A DNA stretch of 59,420 bases from Prevotella sp. (lineage in GTDB: Bacteria > Bacteroidota > Bacteroidia > Bacteroidales > Bacteroidaceae), in assembly GCA_017470055.1 (NCBI GenBank), contig JAFUFD010000098.1:1-59420 (forward strand), in the 5' to 3' direction. The notes under the pieces are model-generated. The model searched no databases. It was not told the origin of the DNA and saw only the letters and a list, made by a program, of their open reading frames with translations. Made by a program: the position numbers and the translations under genes. Of this stretch, positions 1 through 8,481 are shown one piece after another. Numbering within the stretch: position 1 is the first letter of the stretch; each line of letters opens with the position of its first letter.

Positions 1-166
1 ACTCCAATTGCTTCATAAGAATATCCTTAATCTGCTCTCTCAAAGACAATGGTTGCATCACCTCAAGGTTCTCTCCATAGAGCATTATCTTACCTCGCAG
101 TTCACGATTGGGTTCAATTACAAGAGTAACTTCACCATAACCTCCAAAGATGTTCTTATTTGGCAT
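1..166 (-). CDS. WYL-domain C-terminal-like protein (5' part, cut by window edge)
   Basis: About 55 codons run from an ATG at 166 off the left edge. The translation has the look of the last part of a WYL domain: an alternating beta stretch (GEVTLVIEP), then LRGKIMLYGENLEVMQP, then a helix starting SLREQI. WYL domains are ligand-sensing regulatory modules usually found C-terminal to a winged helix, but here no DNA-binding part precedes the ATG, so it is either a stand-alone fragment or a gene remnant. The reading frame stays open upstream of the ATG to about position 447, through a promoter-like site and a stem-rich segment, so longer N-termini could be annotated. I chose 166 because a TATCTTTG box ends just upstream. 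Family call is from residue pattern only. Confidence 0.5.
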   Translation of the reverse strand, partial: MPNKNIFGGYGEVTLVIEPNRELRGKIMLYGENLEVMQPLSLREQIKDILMKQLE

Positions 167-186
167 ATCTATACTATTTAGGTTTC

Positions 187-196
187 TGCAAAGATA
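187..196 (-). promoter_or_regulatory. -7 box TATCTTTGCA
   Basis: On the - strand this matches the Bacteroidetes -7 consensus TAnnTTTG, 20 nt before the ATG at 166. I see no clear TTTG 19-20 nt further upstream, so it is a half-supported promoter. Confidence 0.45.
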
Positions 197-259
197 CAAC
201 AATTTATTGATATGTCGATATTTTTCTTGCTTTTTGTAAAAATATTTATTATAATATAT

Positions 260-507
260 ACTATCTATTTTAACGTGAGTTCGATGAATTTTGTTTTCAT
301 GCGTGTCAAGACGTTTTCCGTCACTAAAGTCTCCGATAGTGAAGACAAGAGCCTTCCATCCTTGACACGAGAGCCTCCCATCAGCCATCGGAGACTGCCC
401 GTTCCTCAATCGGAGGCATGATAGTCTTGCGGTGGAGGCTTACAAACACATGATGGAAGGCATCAAAAACAAAGAACGATGATGTTCTGAACGCGGGTGC
501 AAAGGTA
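260..507 (-). repeat. Stem-rich leader or dispersed intergenic repeat
   Basis: This 250-nt segment has two perfect 10-nt inverted repeats: AGTCTCCGAT at 328-337 with ATCGGAGACT at 387-396, and GCCTTCCATC at 351-360 with GATGGAAGGC at 452-461. They interleave, so they are either alternative folds or pseudoknot-like. A second ATCGGAGG at 409 could compete for the first arm. On the - strand it begins with a TACCTTTGC box and leads into the WYL-like gene; one frame is open from 447 down to that gene. I recall similar translated strings as N-termini of short Prevotella hypothetical proteins, which would fit a repeated element rather than a gene, but I cannot check this here. Confidence 0.45.
499..507 (-). 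promoter_or_regulatory. -7 box TACCTTTGC
   Basis: Consensus TAnnTTTG on the - strand. A transcript from here would start near 492 and run through the stem-rich segment into the WYL-like gene, giving a leader of about 325 nt. Confidence 0.4.
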
Positions 508-530
508 CACAAAAATATTTTTCTATGCAA

Positions 531-797
531 GGGGGGGGCGTTACCAAGTCCAAATACTTGAATAGGGATATTACCTTTTTCATAATACTTTAATTTAAAT
601 GACGCCACAAAAATAGTAAAACCATTCATTTCCTACAAGAAAAAAGACATCACAAGCCTTGTGAAAGAGCAGAATGACCCTCTCTGTCCCCCCTGTTGAA
701 TCCCTATTTTAGAAAAAACCATTAAAGAGAAACCAGATACTCCTATTGAAGTTAAAGCCAAGAAACTGCTTAAGGAGATGAAAAAAACAATGAATAA
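531..797. other. AT-rich gap with G8 tract and decayed coding traces
   Basis: No convincing gene. It opens with a run of eight G (531-538). On the + strand, 610-694 and 702-850 read as short lysine-rich open stretches without a start codon (for example VKAKKLLKEMKK near 755), broken by stops, as expected of a degraded gene or chance in AT-rich DNA. Confidence 0.3.
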
Positions 798-829
798 TTT
801 GGTACAATTAATTAAAATTCTTATCTTTG
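798..829 (+). promoter_or_regulatory. Promoter TTTG-N20-TATCTTTG
   Basis: -33 TTTG at 798-801 and -7 TATCTTTG at 822-829, spacer 20 nt. It lies 28 nt before the start at 858 and probably drives 858 to 4828. Confidence 0.7.
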
Positions 830-857
830 CAGCGAATATAAGAGTCACTGAACCATT

Positions 858-1043
858 ATGTTAGGAATTAAGACAAGGCGAACCCCTATTGGGGGACACA
901 TTGCGAATCAGATTCGTGATGCCGTTGCCCGTGTCGCTAATGGGCAACTTAATGCGCAAGAAAAAGCGAGTGTTGAACGCTCCAAACGAATAAGAAGCCA
1001 ATATAAGGCACGTTGGATTGGTCTTGATGGAAAAGAATTATAA
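858..1043 (+). CDS. Small basic protein, first gene of GNAT pair
   Basis: A 61-residue protein of unrecognised family, rich in Arg, Lys, Ala and Gln, predicted largely helical (residues 15-50). It starts at the first ATG after a good promoter and its end overlaps the following acetyltransferase gene by 17 nt, so the two are translationally linked. The order, small basic protein then GNAT enzyme with a short overlap, is that of TacA-TacT toxin-antitoxin modules, but this protein does not resemble the ribbon-helix-helix DUF1778 antitoxins. Base composition is more AT-rich than the ligase gene downstream. Antitoxin role is inference from position only. Confidence 0.6.
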   Translation: MLGIKTRRTPIGGHIANQIRDAVARVANGQLNAQEKASVERSKRIRSQYKARWIGLDGKEL

Positions 1044-1647
1044 CTTAGACATAGTGAGGGCTGATAACATATCGGCCCTTTCTAATTTCAAGTGCGGTGT
1101 AAAGTCCATGGATGATTTCATCCACGACCAAGAAAATGGACTAGCAAAATTTATCAAACTACGCCTTTCAAATTTGTGGTTGGTTCTCGAAGAAGGAAAG
1201 GCTGTCGCATTTTTTGCACTTAGTAAAGACGCTTTGGTACTCAATAACGAGGATAGACGTAACATAGAGAGCAAGGATAAGAATGCTGCCGCCTTGCCTA
1301 CAGACAATGATGCTGATAAATTCTGGGATAAAGAGAAGTTTCCCGCCTTTGAAATCGACTATTTAGCAGTATGCAAGGAAATGCGTGACAATCCTGATGA
1401 ACATATTGGAACGTTCATCATAGAAGAAATATGCAGAATGGCTGATGCAGATATCTTCTCAGCAACTATGTTTTTGACCGTTGAGGCATTAGACACTAAT
1501 GAATATAGTGCCGTCAAGTTCTATCAGAATTGTGGTTTCGAGTTTAGCGATGTTGCTCAAAACAAGTACAATTATGATACCATGTTTGGCAATCAGCCCA
1601 CCACTCGCCGAATGTACAAAATCATTATTCCGATAGAAGAAGTGTAA
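1027..1647 (+). CDS. GNAT-family N-acetyltransferase, TacT-like
   Basis: A 206-residue protein starting at ATG 1027; a TTG at 1018 would add three residues. The N-terminal pattern, a short strand then FKCGVKSMDDFI, is like the F-x-C-G-...-L-x-x-F-L start of TacT-type GNAT toxins, which acetylate the amino group on charged tRNA. The C-terminal third (TMFLTVEALDTNEYSAVKFY, then NCGFE) is the usual GNAT end, where the side chain of the A-V-K-F-Y-x-x-x-G-F element helps bind acetyl-CoA. A loop of charged residues near 80-105 is longer than in typical TacT. It overlaps the small gene before it and sits 6 nt from ligA. It may be a toxin or an ordinary acetyltransferase; substrate unknown. Confidence 0.75.
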   Translation: MEKNYNLDIVRADNISALSNFKCGVKSMDDFIHDQENGLAKFIKLRLSNLWLVLEEGKAVAFFALSKDALVLNNEDRRNIESKDKNAAALPTDNDADKFWDKEKFPAFEIDYLAVCKEMRDNPDEHIGTFIIEEICRMADADIFSATMFLTVEALDTNEYSAVKFYQNCGFEFSDVAQNKYNYDTMFGNQPTTRRMYKIIIPIEEV

Positions 1648-1653
1648 AAGATA

Positions 1654-3654
1654 ATGACTGACGACAAGATACTACGGATGCAGCAACTCGTAAGGGAGTT
1701 GAACGAGGCTTCGGACGCATACTATAACGGACGAGGCGAGCGGATGACAGACTATGAATGGGATGCCCGTTTCGATGAACTGAGACGACTGGAACAGGAG
1801 ACTGGGACTACCCTGCCCGACTCCCCTACGCAGAAGGTCTCGGAAGACCAGATCACGGGACAGAAGGAGGAGCATGAGTACGCTGCCCTCTCCCTCGCCA
1901 AGACAAAACTGACGGGCGACCTCGTGAAATGGGCGGAGGAACGACCCATCTGGATATCGTGGAAACTGGACGGACTGACCCTCGTCGTGACTTACGACAA
2001 TGGTATGCTGACGAAGGTGGTGACTCGTGGCAACGGACATATCGGCACGAATATCACCCACCTCGCCAAGGCAATCAGCGGCATCCCTTCCCAGATCAAG
2101 GACCAAGGACATACCGTCATCCGTGGAGAGGCTGTCATCAGTTACGACGACTTCGACAGGTTTCTGATGGAGAGCGGTGAGGACTATGCCAACCCCCGCA
2201 ACCTCGCCTCGGGCTCCCTGACACTGAAGGATGTGGAGGAGGTGAGGCAGCGACATATCCAGTGGATTCCCTTCACCTTGGTACATATCGACGATGATAT
2301 CATCTCATGGGGTGACCGCATGACATGGCTGGACCAACAGGGCTTCCATACGGTGGAGCACCGCCTGGTAGAACATCCCGACGAAGATGCTGTGGAGCGT
2401 GTCATCAACGCCTTCACCGAAGAGGTCACCTCTAAGAGGAACCCCTTCCCCGTCGATGGTCTCGTCATCTGCTACGACGATACGGAATATGCCCAGACAG
2501 GTAGTGTCACAGGACATCACGCCACCAAGGCTGGACTTGCCTTCAAATGGCAGGACGAGGCTGCCGACACGATACTACAGGAGATAGAGTGGTCGTGCGC
2601 CGCCAGCACCATCTCGCCTGTCGCCATCTTCCGTCCTGTGGAGTTGGAGGGTACAACGGTGAAGCGCGCCTCGCTGTGTAACATCAGTGAGTGTGAGCGA
2701 CTGGGCATCGGTACGAAGGGTACGGAGATCAGTGTCATCAAGGCAAACAAGATCATCCCGAAAGTCATCAAAGTCATCCGCACTGAGGGGACACTGGAGA
2801 TTCCCCACGAATGTCCCGTCTGCCACGCCCAAACGGAGATACGCATCAGTGAGGCGAGTGGCACGAAAACCCTCCACTGCACCAACGGCGAGTGTCCTGC
2901 CAAGCAACTGAAGAAGTTTGCCCGCTTCGTGTCGAAGGAGGGCATGAACATCGACGGTATCTCAGAACAGACGCTCTCGAAATTCATCAACCTGGGTTGG
3001 GTCAGCGAGTATGCGGACATCTACGACCTGCGCAGTCATATCCGTGAACTTGCCCAGATGGAGGGCTTCGGAGAGAAGTCTGCCTCGAATATCATCCGCA
3101 GCATCGAACGCTCTGCTAACGTAGAGGCACATCGCCTACTCTATGCCTTGAACATCCCCCTTTGTGGTATTGATGTCTGCAAGCGACTGCTCAGCGCCTA
3201 TCCTTTAGAGGAACTGGTGGCGGAAGCCGTCAAGGAGACAGGCGACTTGTTCGAGCCATACCAAGAGGCTTCGGAGGTCTTCGCCCACGTCAACGGCATC
3301 GGCCCCGAGAAGTCGGCATCGTTCGTCAACTGGTTCCGTGACGCCCATAACAGACAGCGTTATGAGCATCTGCGGGAGAAGATACAGGTGTCGCAGGCAT
3401 CGAGCGAGCCCACTGGCAACAAGTGTGAGGGAGTGACCTTCGTCGTGACGGGTGATGTCCACCATTATAAGAACCGCAATGAGTTGAAGGCGTATATCGA
3501 GTCGCAGGGCGGCAAGGTAGCCTCTGCGGTGAGTGGGGCGACGAGTTATCTGATTAACAATGATGTCACCTCGACCTCGGGCAAGAACCAGAAGGCGCAA
3601 CAGTTAGGTATCCCGATTATCTCTGAGGACGAGTTTGTTGAACGATACGGATAG
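1654..3654 (+). CDS. ligA: NAD+-dependent DNA ligase, divergent LigA
   Basis: This 666-residue protein seals nicks using NAD+. Domain order is complete: helical NAD-binding Ia region (residues 1-60), adenylation domain with the active lysine in KLDG (K104), OB fold, four-cysteine zinc finger (CPVC...C...C near 385-410), helix-hairpin-helix repeats (to about 560) and a C-terminal BRCT domain. Length is normal for LigA. Several usually invariant spots differ: TRGNG where TRGDG is expected, ASGSL for AAGSLRQ, and FKWQDE where YKFP is usual. It may therefore be a second, divergent paralogue rather than the main replicative ligase. It is more GC-rich than the genes before it and is followed 4 nt later by comEC. 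Confidence 0.88.
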   Translation: MTDDKILRMQQLVRELNEASDAYYNGRGERMTDYEWDARFDELRRLEQETGTTLPDSPTQKVSEDQITGQKEEHEYAALSLAKTKLTGDLVKWAEERPIWISWKLDGLTLVVTYDNGMLTKVVTRGNGHIGTNITHLAKAISGIPSQIKDQGHTVIRGEAVISYDDFDRFLMESGEDYANPRNLASGSLTLKDVEEVRQRHIQWIPFTLVHIDDDIISWGDRMTWLDQQGFHTVEHRLVEHPDEDAVERVINAFTEEVTSKRNPFPVDGLVICYDDTEYAQTGSVTGHHATKAGLAFKWQDEAADTILQEIEWSCAASTISPVAIFRPVELEGTTVKRASLCNISECERLGIGTKGTEISVIKANKIIPKVIKVIRTEGTLEIPHECPVCHAQTEIRISEASGTKTLHCTNGECPAKQLKKFARFVSKEGMNIDGISEQTLSKFINLGWVSEYADIYDLRSHIRELAQMEGFGEKSASNIIRSIERSANVEAHRLLYALNIPLCGIDVCKRLLSAYPLEELVAEAVKETGDLFEPYQEASEVFAHVNGIGPEKSASFVNWFRDAHNRQRYEHLREKIQVSQASSEPTGNKCEGVTFVVTGDVHHYKNRNELKAYIESQGGKVASAVSGATSYLINNDVTSTSGKNQKAQQLGIPIISEDEFVERYG

Positions 3655-3658
3655 CCCT

Positions 3659-4828
3659 ATGCGACATCAACGAATCATTGCTCCCCTCCTGCCAGTAGCC
3701 CTTTCGCTCATCATCGGAATCATCATAGGCAAATACCTGATTCTGGAGGCTACCATCACACTGACCGCACTGCTTTTGCTGGTGGTCTGTGGGACTTGTC
3801 TGTTCCGCTTTCCCAAACTACAGACTGCGACCATCCTGCTGCTCTTCACCGTGGCAGGCTGTCACCTCACGCAACACCCCCTGCCTGACATACCCTCTAT
3901 CCAGAGAGCCAGTGAGCGGATGCTGGAGTATCGCCAGCAACTGCTTGAGCAACTCCAACAGGACATGCCCTCGGAGCAGTATGCCGTCGTGGCTGCGATG
4001 ACCTTGGGCGACAGGTCGGAACTGACTCCCGAGGCGAAGCAAGCCTTTTATATAACAGGGGCGGCTCACGTGCTGGCACTCAGCGGATTACACCTCGGCA
4101 TCATCTACATGATAGTATCTTTGATAATCAGAGGACGACAGTTGCGGACAGCAGCGCAAATCCTCACCCTACTGCTGCTCTGGGCTTTCGCCTTCCTGGT
4201 GGGTCTGTCGCCCAGCATCGTACGCTCCGCCACCATGCTGACCATCTACGGACTCCTCTCCTTAGGCTATCGTCAGAGGATGAGCATTAACGTGCTTGCC
4301 TTTACCGCTATCGTCATGCTCATCGTCCATCCCCACGCACTGTTTGAGGTGGGCTTCCAGATGTCATTCCTCGCCGTTCTCGCCATCCTCGTGTTCTACC
4401 CCATCCTCAACGGTATCATCTCGGAACGCTGGCTGATGGAGCATCAACTGGTGCGCTGGCTGTGGGGCATGACAACACTCTCCCTGTCGGCACAAATAGG
4501 AGTGGCACCCCTCATCGCCTTCTATTTCCATCGGTTCTCCACCTATTTCCTATTGGCGAATTTCATCGTGATACCCTGTGCCTACCTGATCCTGACAGGA
4601 GTCCTCCTATTATTCCTCTCCCATCAATTATTCTTTGCCACCGCCCTTACTGTCGTTGCCGCCTTCATGCACAACACCCTGAATGGCATAGCCAATCTTC
4701 CCTATGCCAGTATAGAGGGGCTTTGTCCCACGATGACACAAACCGCCTTGACGTATGTACTGATATGTTGTGTATGGATTATCTCACGGAAAGCCGTCAG
4801 CCATATGAACGACCTCAAACTTATTTAG
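3659..4828 (+). CDS. ComEC/Rec2-like membrane protein, short form
   Basis: A 389-residue polytopic membrane protein. After two N-terminal membrane segments it has the ComEC core: an [10 protein letters not shown] stretch, then [11 protein letters not shown], the signature of the competence domain that forms the channel for incoming single-stranded DNA, then about seven hydrophobic segments. ComEC proteins are commonly near 700 residues with a metallo-beta-lactamase-like nuclease domain at the C-terminus; none is present here and the N-terminal OB region is reduced. I start it at ATG 3659, 4 nt after the ligase stop; an ATG at 3635 would overlap ligA. The gene ends convergently with trpS, overlapping by 8 nt. 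Confidence 0.8.
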   Translation: MRHQRIIAPLLPVALSLIIGIIIGKYLILEATITLTALLLLVVCGTCLFRFPKLQTATILLLFTVAGCHLTQHPLPDIPSIQRASERMLEYRQQLLEQLQQDMPSEQYAVVAAMTLGDRSELTPEAKQAFYITGAAHVLALSGLHLGIIYMIVSLIIRGRQLRTAAQILTLLLLWAFAFLVGLSPSIVRSATMLTIYGLLSLGYRQRMSINVLAFTAIVMLIVHPHALFEVGFQMSFLAVLAILVFYPILNGIISERWLMEHQLVRWLWGMTTLSLSAQIGVAPLIAFYFHRFSTYFLLANFIVIPCAYLILTGVLLLFLSHQLFFATALTVVAAFMHNTLNGIANLPYASIEGLCPTMTQTALTYVLICCVWIISRKAVSHMNDLKLI

Positions 4829-5909
4829 CACGAAACCGCTCTGCCTGCGACTGGATCAGTTCCTTATCGTCGAAGTAGTTAATCTGCATTGCCGCACGTA
4901 CCTCGCTCATCGTTTGGGCTGCTGTCTCACGAGCCTTCTCAGTGCCTTTCCTCAATATATTATATATCTCAGGGATATCCTGCTCGAACTCATGACGACG
5001 CTGGCGCATAGGTTCCAGCATCTCATTCAGTATCTGGTTCAGGAACTTCTTGCACTTCATATCACCCAAACCGCCACGACGGTAATGGTCTTTCAACTCA
5101 TCCAGGTTCTGGTATTCTGGCAGGTAGTTGGCAAAATCCTCCTCCTTAGAGAAAGCGTCAAGATAAGTGAATACCGCATTACCCTCCACATGACCAGGGT
5201 CGTTGAGATTGATATGCTCCGGGTCGGTATACATCGAGCGTACTTTCTGCCATACCGTCTCAGCATCGTCAGAGAGATAAATGCAGTTACCCAACGACTT
5301 GGACATCTTCTCCTTACCGTCAGTACCAGGCAGACGACGTGCCGTGGCATTCTCCGGCAGCATGATGTTCGGCTCCACCAACACTGGGGCATATATCTGA
5401 TTGAAGCGACGTACCAGTTCACGAGTTACCTCCAGCATGGGCTCCTGATCCTCGCCGACAGGGACGGTTGTCGACTTAAACAGGGTGATGTCGGCGGCCT
5501 GGCTGACAGGATAGCAGAAGAAGCCCAACGGGATATTTGCCTCGAAGTTACGCATCTTGATCTCCGTCTTCACCGTAGGGTTACGCTGCACACGACTCAC
5601 CGTGATGAGATTCATCAGATAGGTGGTAAGTTCTGCGAGTTCCGCTATCTGGCTCTGGATAAAGATGGTGCATTTCTCCGGGTCAAGACCTGCGGAGAGA
5701 TAGTCCAGTGCCACTTCTATGATATTCTGGCGAATCTTCTCAGGATTGTCCGCATTGTCGGTCAATGCCTGTACATCTGCCATGAACACAAACATCTTCT
5801 CATAGTCACCTGCCTCTTGAAGTTCCACACGACGTCGCAGTGAGCCGATATAATGTCCTAAGTGCAGTTTACCTGTAGGACGGTCGCCTGTCAATATAAT
5901 TTTTCCCAT
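4821..5909 (-). CDS. trpS: Tryptophanyl-tRNA synthetase
   Basis: Class I aminoacyl-tRNA synthetase that charges tRNA-Trp. The protein is 362 residues, normal for the family. The HIGH motif appears as HLGHYIG near residue 15 after GDRPTGKL, and KMSKSLGN is intact near residue 200. I use the ATG at 5909 (MGKIILTG) because an earlier in-frame ATG at 5981 lies upstream of the promoter's -7 box at 5939-5946. Monocistronic; ends convergently with comEC. Confidence 0.96.
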   Translation of the reverse strand: MGKIILTGDRPTGKLHLGHYIGSLRRRVELQEAGDYEKMFVFMADVQALTDNADNPEKIRQNIIEVALDYLSAGLDPEKCTIFIQSQIAELAELTTYLMNLITVSRVQRNPTVKTEIKMRNFEANIPLGFFCYPVSQAADITLFKSTTVPVGEDQEPMLEVTRELVRRFNQIYAPVLVEPNIMLPENATARRLPGTDGKEKMSKSLGNCIYLSDDAETVWQKVRSMYTDPEHINLNDPGHVEGNAVFTYLDAFSKEEDFANYLPEYQNLDELKDHYRRGGLGDMKCKKFLNQILNEMLEPMRQRRHEFEQDIPEIYNILRKGTEKARETAAQTMSEVRAAMQINYFDDKELIQSQAERFRAK

Positions 5910-5938
5910 AATTCTTTTATTATCTTCAAAAACGGTCG

Positions 5939-5970
5939 CAAAGATACAAAAACCTATGTAAAAAACCAAA
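5939..5970 (-). promoter_or_regulatory. trpS promoter TTTG-N20-TATCTTTG
   Basis: On the - strand TTTG at 5970-5967, 20-nt spacer, TATCTTTG at 5946-5939, 29 nt upstream of the trpS ATG. It lies back-to-back with the promoter of the M48 gene. Confidence 0.75.
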
Positions 5971-5985
5971 TTATTACGCAAAAGG

Positions 5986-6017
5986 TTTGTTTTGTAGAAT
6001 TAATTTAACTACCTTTG
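5986..6017 (+). promoter_or_regulatory. M48 gene promoter TTTG-N20-TACCTTTG
   Basis: TTTG at 5986-5989, 20-nt spacer, TACCTTTG at 6010-6017, 32 nt before the ATG at 6050. Confidence 0.75.
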
Positions 6018-6049
6018 CCGACGAATTTTTTAATACAAAGCACACTTAA

Positions 6050-6850
6050 ATGAAAAACATGAAGAATCTAAAAACAATGACGATGGCAGCATTGCTGATG
6101 ACTGCCGTACCCATGAGCGCACAGTTTAATTTTGGAAAGGCTGCTAACGGAGCGCTGAAAGCAGCCAAGGCTGTCACACTGACAGACGAGCAAATGACCG
6201 CCTATGTAAAGGAAAGTGTCAAATGGATGGACGAGCACAACCCGGTATGCAAGAGTGACGATCCCTATACCGTGCGTCTGGAGAAACTCACTGAGGGATT
6301 GAAGGACGTAGACGGCACACCTCTGAATTTCAAGGTCTACAACGTTATCGACGTCAATGCCTTTGCCTGTCCTGACGGGTCGGTACGTGTATTCTCCTCG
6401 CTAATGGACATCATGACGGACGATGAGTTACGTGGTGTCATCGGGCATGAGATAGGACACGTGGGATTGCACCACTCCAAGAAGGCATATCGTACGGCAC
6501 TAATGGCCTCTGCCGCCAAGGAACTGGCGAGTGCCACCAATGGGAAAGTTGCCCAACTGACCGACTCCCAATTAGGCACACTGGGTGAGTCGCTGCTCAA
6601 TTCGCAGTTCTCACAAAAACAGGAGAGCGAGGCTGACGACTACGGATACGACTTCTTGAAAAAGAACGGCTATAATCCCTGGGCCATCGCATTGGCATTT
6701 GAGAAATTGAGGAAGATAGAGCAAGAGGCTGGCGACAGCCGCTCGAAACTGGACAAGATGTTCTCATCGCACCCTGACACATCGAAACGCATAGACCGTA
6801 TGTCGAAGCGTGCTGAGAAAGACGGTCTTGCCAGACCAGAGACAGAATAA
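6050..6850 (+). CDS. M48-family metalloprotease, secreted/periplasmic
   Basis: A 266-residue zinc peptidase. Residues 1-24 form a signal peptide ending MSAQ. The catalytic HEIGH (H133, E134, H137) is followed by the downstream glutamate in QESEADDYG, the usual third zinc ligand of the M48 (Ste24/HtpX/LoiP) clan. There are no further membrane segments, so it resembles the LoiP/YggG type of small envelope quality-control protease rather than HtpX. It is monocistronic between its own promoter and a strong hairpin terminator. Confidence 0.9.
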   Translation: MKNMKNLKTMTMAALLMTAVPMSAQFNFGKAANGALKAAKAVTLTDEQMTAYVKESVKWMDEHNPVCKSDDPYTVRLEKLTEGLKDVDGTPLNFKVYNVIDVNAFACPDGSVRVFSSLMDIMTDDELRGVIGHEIGHVGLHHSKKAYRTALMASAAKELASATNGKVAQLTDSQLGTLGESLLNSQFSQKQESEADDYGYDFLKKNGYNPWAIALAFEKLRKIEQEAGDSRSKLDKMFSSHPDTSKRIDRMSKRAEKDGLARPETE

Positions 6851-6855
6851 ACAGA

Positions 6856-6883
6856 AAAGGGTCAGGAGATTTCCTGACCCTTT
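6856..6883. terminator. Bidirectional hairpin terminator
   Basis: Perfect 12-bp stem AAAGGGTCAGGA / TCCTGACCCTTT with loop GATT, between the convergent M48 gene and the isomerase gene. Confidence 0.85.
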
Positions 6884-6905
6884 CTATTCTCAGATAGTTC
6901 CCTCA

Positions 6906-8402
6906 TTATGCAAAAGGATTCTCCGTGGGATAGTAGTCACCCTTCGGGAAGTTATAGTCGATCTCCTCAACGGGGATGCCCATATACTTGAGAACCTCCC
7001 ACAGATACTTACCTGCGTGACCGAACATCACGGCGCAGTGGTGTGGATAGTGCTTCTCGATGAGCACGTGACGGTAGAAGCGGCTCATGTTCTTGATACC
7101 GAAGATACCGATACTACCGAACGAACGGGTTGCCACAGGAATCACCTCACCCTGAGCGATGTATGCACGCAACTTCGTATCAGCGGTAGACTGCAGACGA
7201 TAGATAGTAGCCTTGCCTGGCTTGATGTCGCCCTCAAGTGTACCGTTGGTCACCTCGATAGGCAGTGCACGTGCCATGATACGCTGGAAGCACATCTGGC
7301 AGTTGCAAACCTTAGAGGAGGCGGTGTTACCGCAGTGGAAGCCCATGAAGATCTCCTTGTCGGTATACTCGTCGCAGAGGAACTTCTTGCCCTTGATGCT
7401 CTCCTCGTACATATCCTGAGGCACCGTATTGTTGATGTCGAGCAGTGTCGTAGCGTCCTCGGTGATGCAGGTACCGATGAACTCAGACAGTGTGCCGTAG
7501 ATATCCACCTCGCAACTAACGGGAATACCACGACCTGTGAGACGGCTGTTGACGTAGCAAGGTACGAAACCGAACATGGTCTGGAAGGCAGGCCAGCACT
7601 TGGTGGTGAGCGCTACGTACTGGCGGCAGCCCTTGTGAGCCTCCACCCAGTCGAGCAATGTCAACTCATACTGAGCCAACTTGGGCAGTACCTGAGGAAT
7701 CTTGTTACCATGACCCAGTTCCTGTGCCATGTCCTTTGCCACCTCGTCAATGCGTGGGTCGTTAGCGTGCTTCTGGAAAGACTCCAGCAGATCCAGCTCT
7801 GAGTTCTCCTCAATCTCCACGTCGAGGTCATAGAGCGCACGGATAGGAGCATTGCAGGCAAGGAAGTTGTTGGGACGAGGACCGAAACTGATGATCTTCA
7901 GGTTCTGCAGACCCACGATGGCACGTGCGATGGGGAAGAACTCATGGATGAGTTCCGCACAGTGATCTGCGTCGCCGACAGGCTCCTCTGGAATGTAAGC
8001 ACGGGTCTTACGCAAAGACAGGGCATGGCTGGCATTCAGCATACCGCAGTAAGCGTCACCACGACCGTCGATCAGGTCGTTCTGTGTCTCCTCGGCGGCA
8101 GCGCAGAACATGGCAGGACCATTGAAGTACTTGGCAAGCATGGTCTCAGAGATCTCAGGACCAAAGTTGCCCAGATAAACAACAAGGGCGTTACAGCCAG
8201 CCTTGTTCACATCCTCCAGGGCCTGCTGCATGTGGATTTCACTCTCCACGATACAGATGGGACACTCGTAGATGCCCTCTTTGCCAAACTTCTTCTCATA
8301 AGCAGCGACAAGAGCCTTGCGACGGTTCACTGCCAATGACTCGGGGAAGCAGTCGCGACTTACAGCGACGATTCCAATTTTCATTTCAGGTACATTTTTC
8401 AT
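6906..8402 (-). CDS. L-fucose/L-arabinose isomerase-family protein
   Basis: A 498-residue cytosolic protein of the FucI/AraA isomerase superfamily, which interconverts aldoses and ketoses with a Mn2+ cofactor. Visible family features are the N-terminal Rossmann-like region (KIGIVAVSRDCFPESL), the acidic pair in SCEVDIYG that would supply two metal ligands, FHCGNTASSKVC, and a late histidine in AVMFGHAGKYL for the third ligand. Sugar specificity cannot be read from sequence. No sugar kinase, aldolase or transporter gene flanks it, so it is not in a catabolic operon. The start may instead be the internal ATG at 8384 (MKIGIV). Confidence 0.8.
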   Translation of the reverse strand: MKNVPEMKIGIVAVSRDCFPESLAVNRRKALVAAYEKKFGKEGIYECPICIVESEIHMQQALEDVNKAGCNALVVYLGNFGPEISETMLAKYFNGPAMFCAAAEETQNDLIDGRGDAYCGMLNASHALSLRKTRAYIPEEPVGDADHCAELIHEFFPIARAIVGLQNLKIISFGPRPNNFLACNAPIRALYDLDVEIEENSELDLLESFQKHANDPRIDEVAKDMAQELGHGNKIPQVLPKLAQYELTLLDWVEAHKGCRQYVALTTKCWPAFQTMFGFVPCYVNSRLTGRGIPVSCEVDIYGTLSEFIGTCITEDATTLLDINNTVPQDMYEESIKGKKFLCDEYTDKEIFMGFHCGNTASSKVCNCQMCFQRIMARALPIEVTNGTLEGDIKPGKATIYRLQSTADTKLRAYIAQGEVIPVATRSFGSIGIFGIKNMSRFYRHVLIEKHYPHHCAVMFGHAGKYLWEVLKYMGIPVEEIDYNFPKGDYYPTENPFA

Positions 8403-8446
8403 CTTTAAAGTATTTAATCATTTAGTAATAAATAGATTTCATTCTA

Positions 8447-8478
8447 CAAAGATAAGACTTTCTTAGCATACAACCAAA
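8447..8478 (-). promoter_or_regulatory. Isomerase promoter TTTG-N20-TATCTTTG
   Basis: On the - strand TTTG at 8478-8475 and TATCTTTG at 8454-8447, spacer 20 nt, about 44 nt before the isomerase start. Confidence 0.7.
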
Positions 8479-8481
8479 TAA

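Noticed and set aside
380-630. 82-codon open frame on the - strand
   Set aside because: Starts upstream of the TACCTTTGC box, crosses the G8 tract and runs through the stem-rich repeat; it looks like a by-product of that repeat rather than a gene.
633-848. 71-codon open frame on the - strand
   Set aside because: Overlaps the well-formed + promoter at 798-829; hydrophobic low-complexity product without features.
4914-5843. 309-codon open frame on the + strand
   Set aside because: Antisense to trpS; no start context or family pattern.
6810-7802. 330-codon open frame on the + strand
   Set aside because: It crosses the terminator hairpin at 6856-6883 and is antisense to the isomerase gene.
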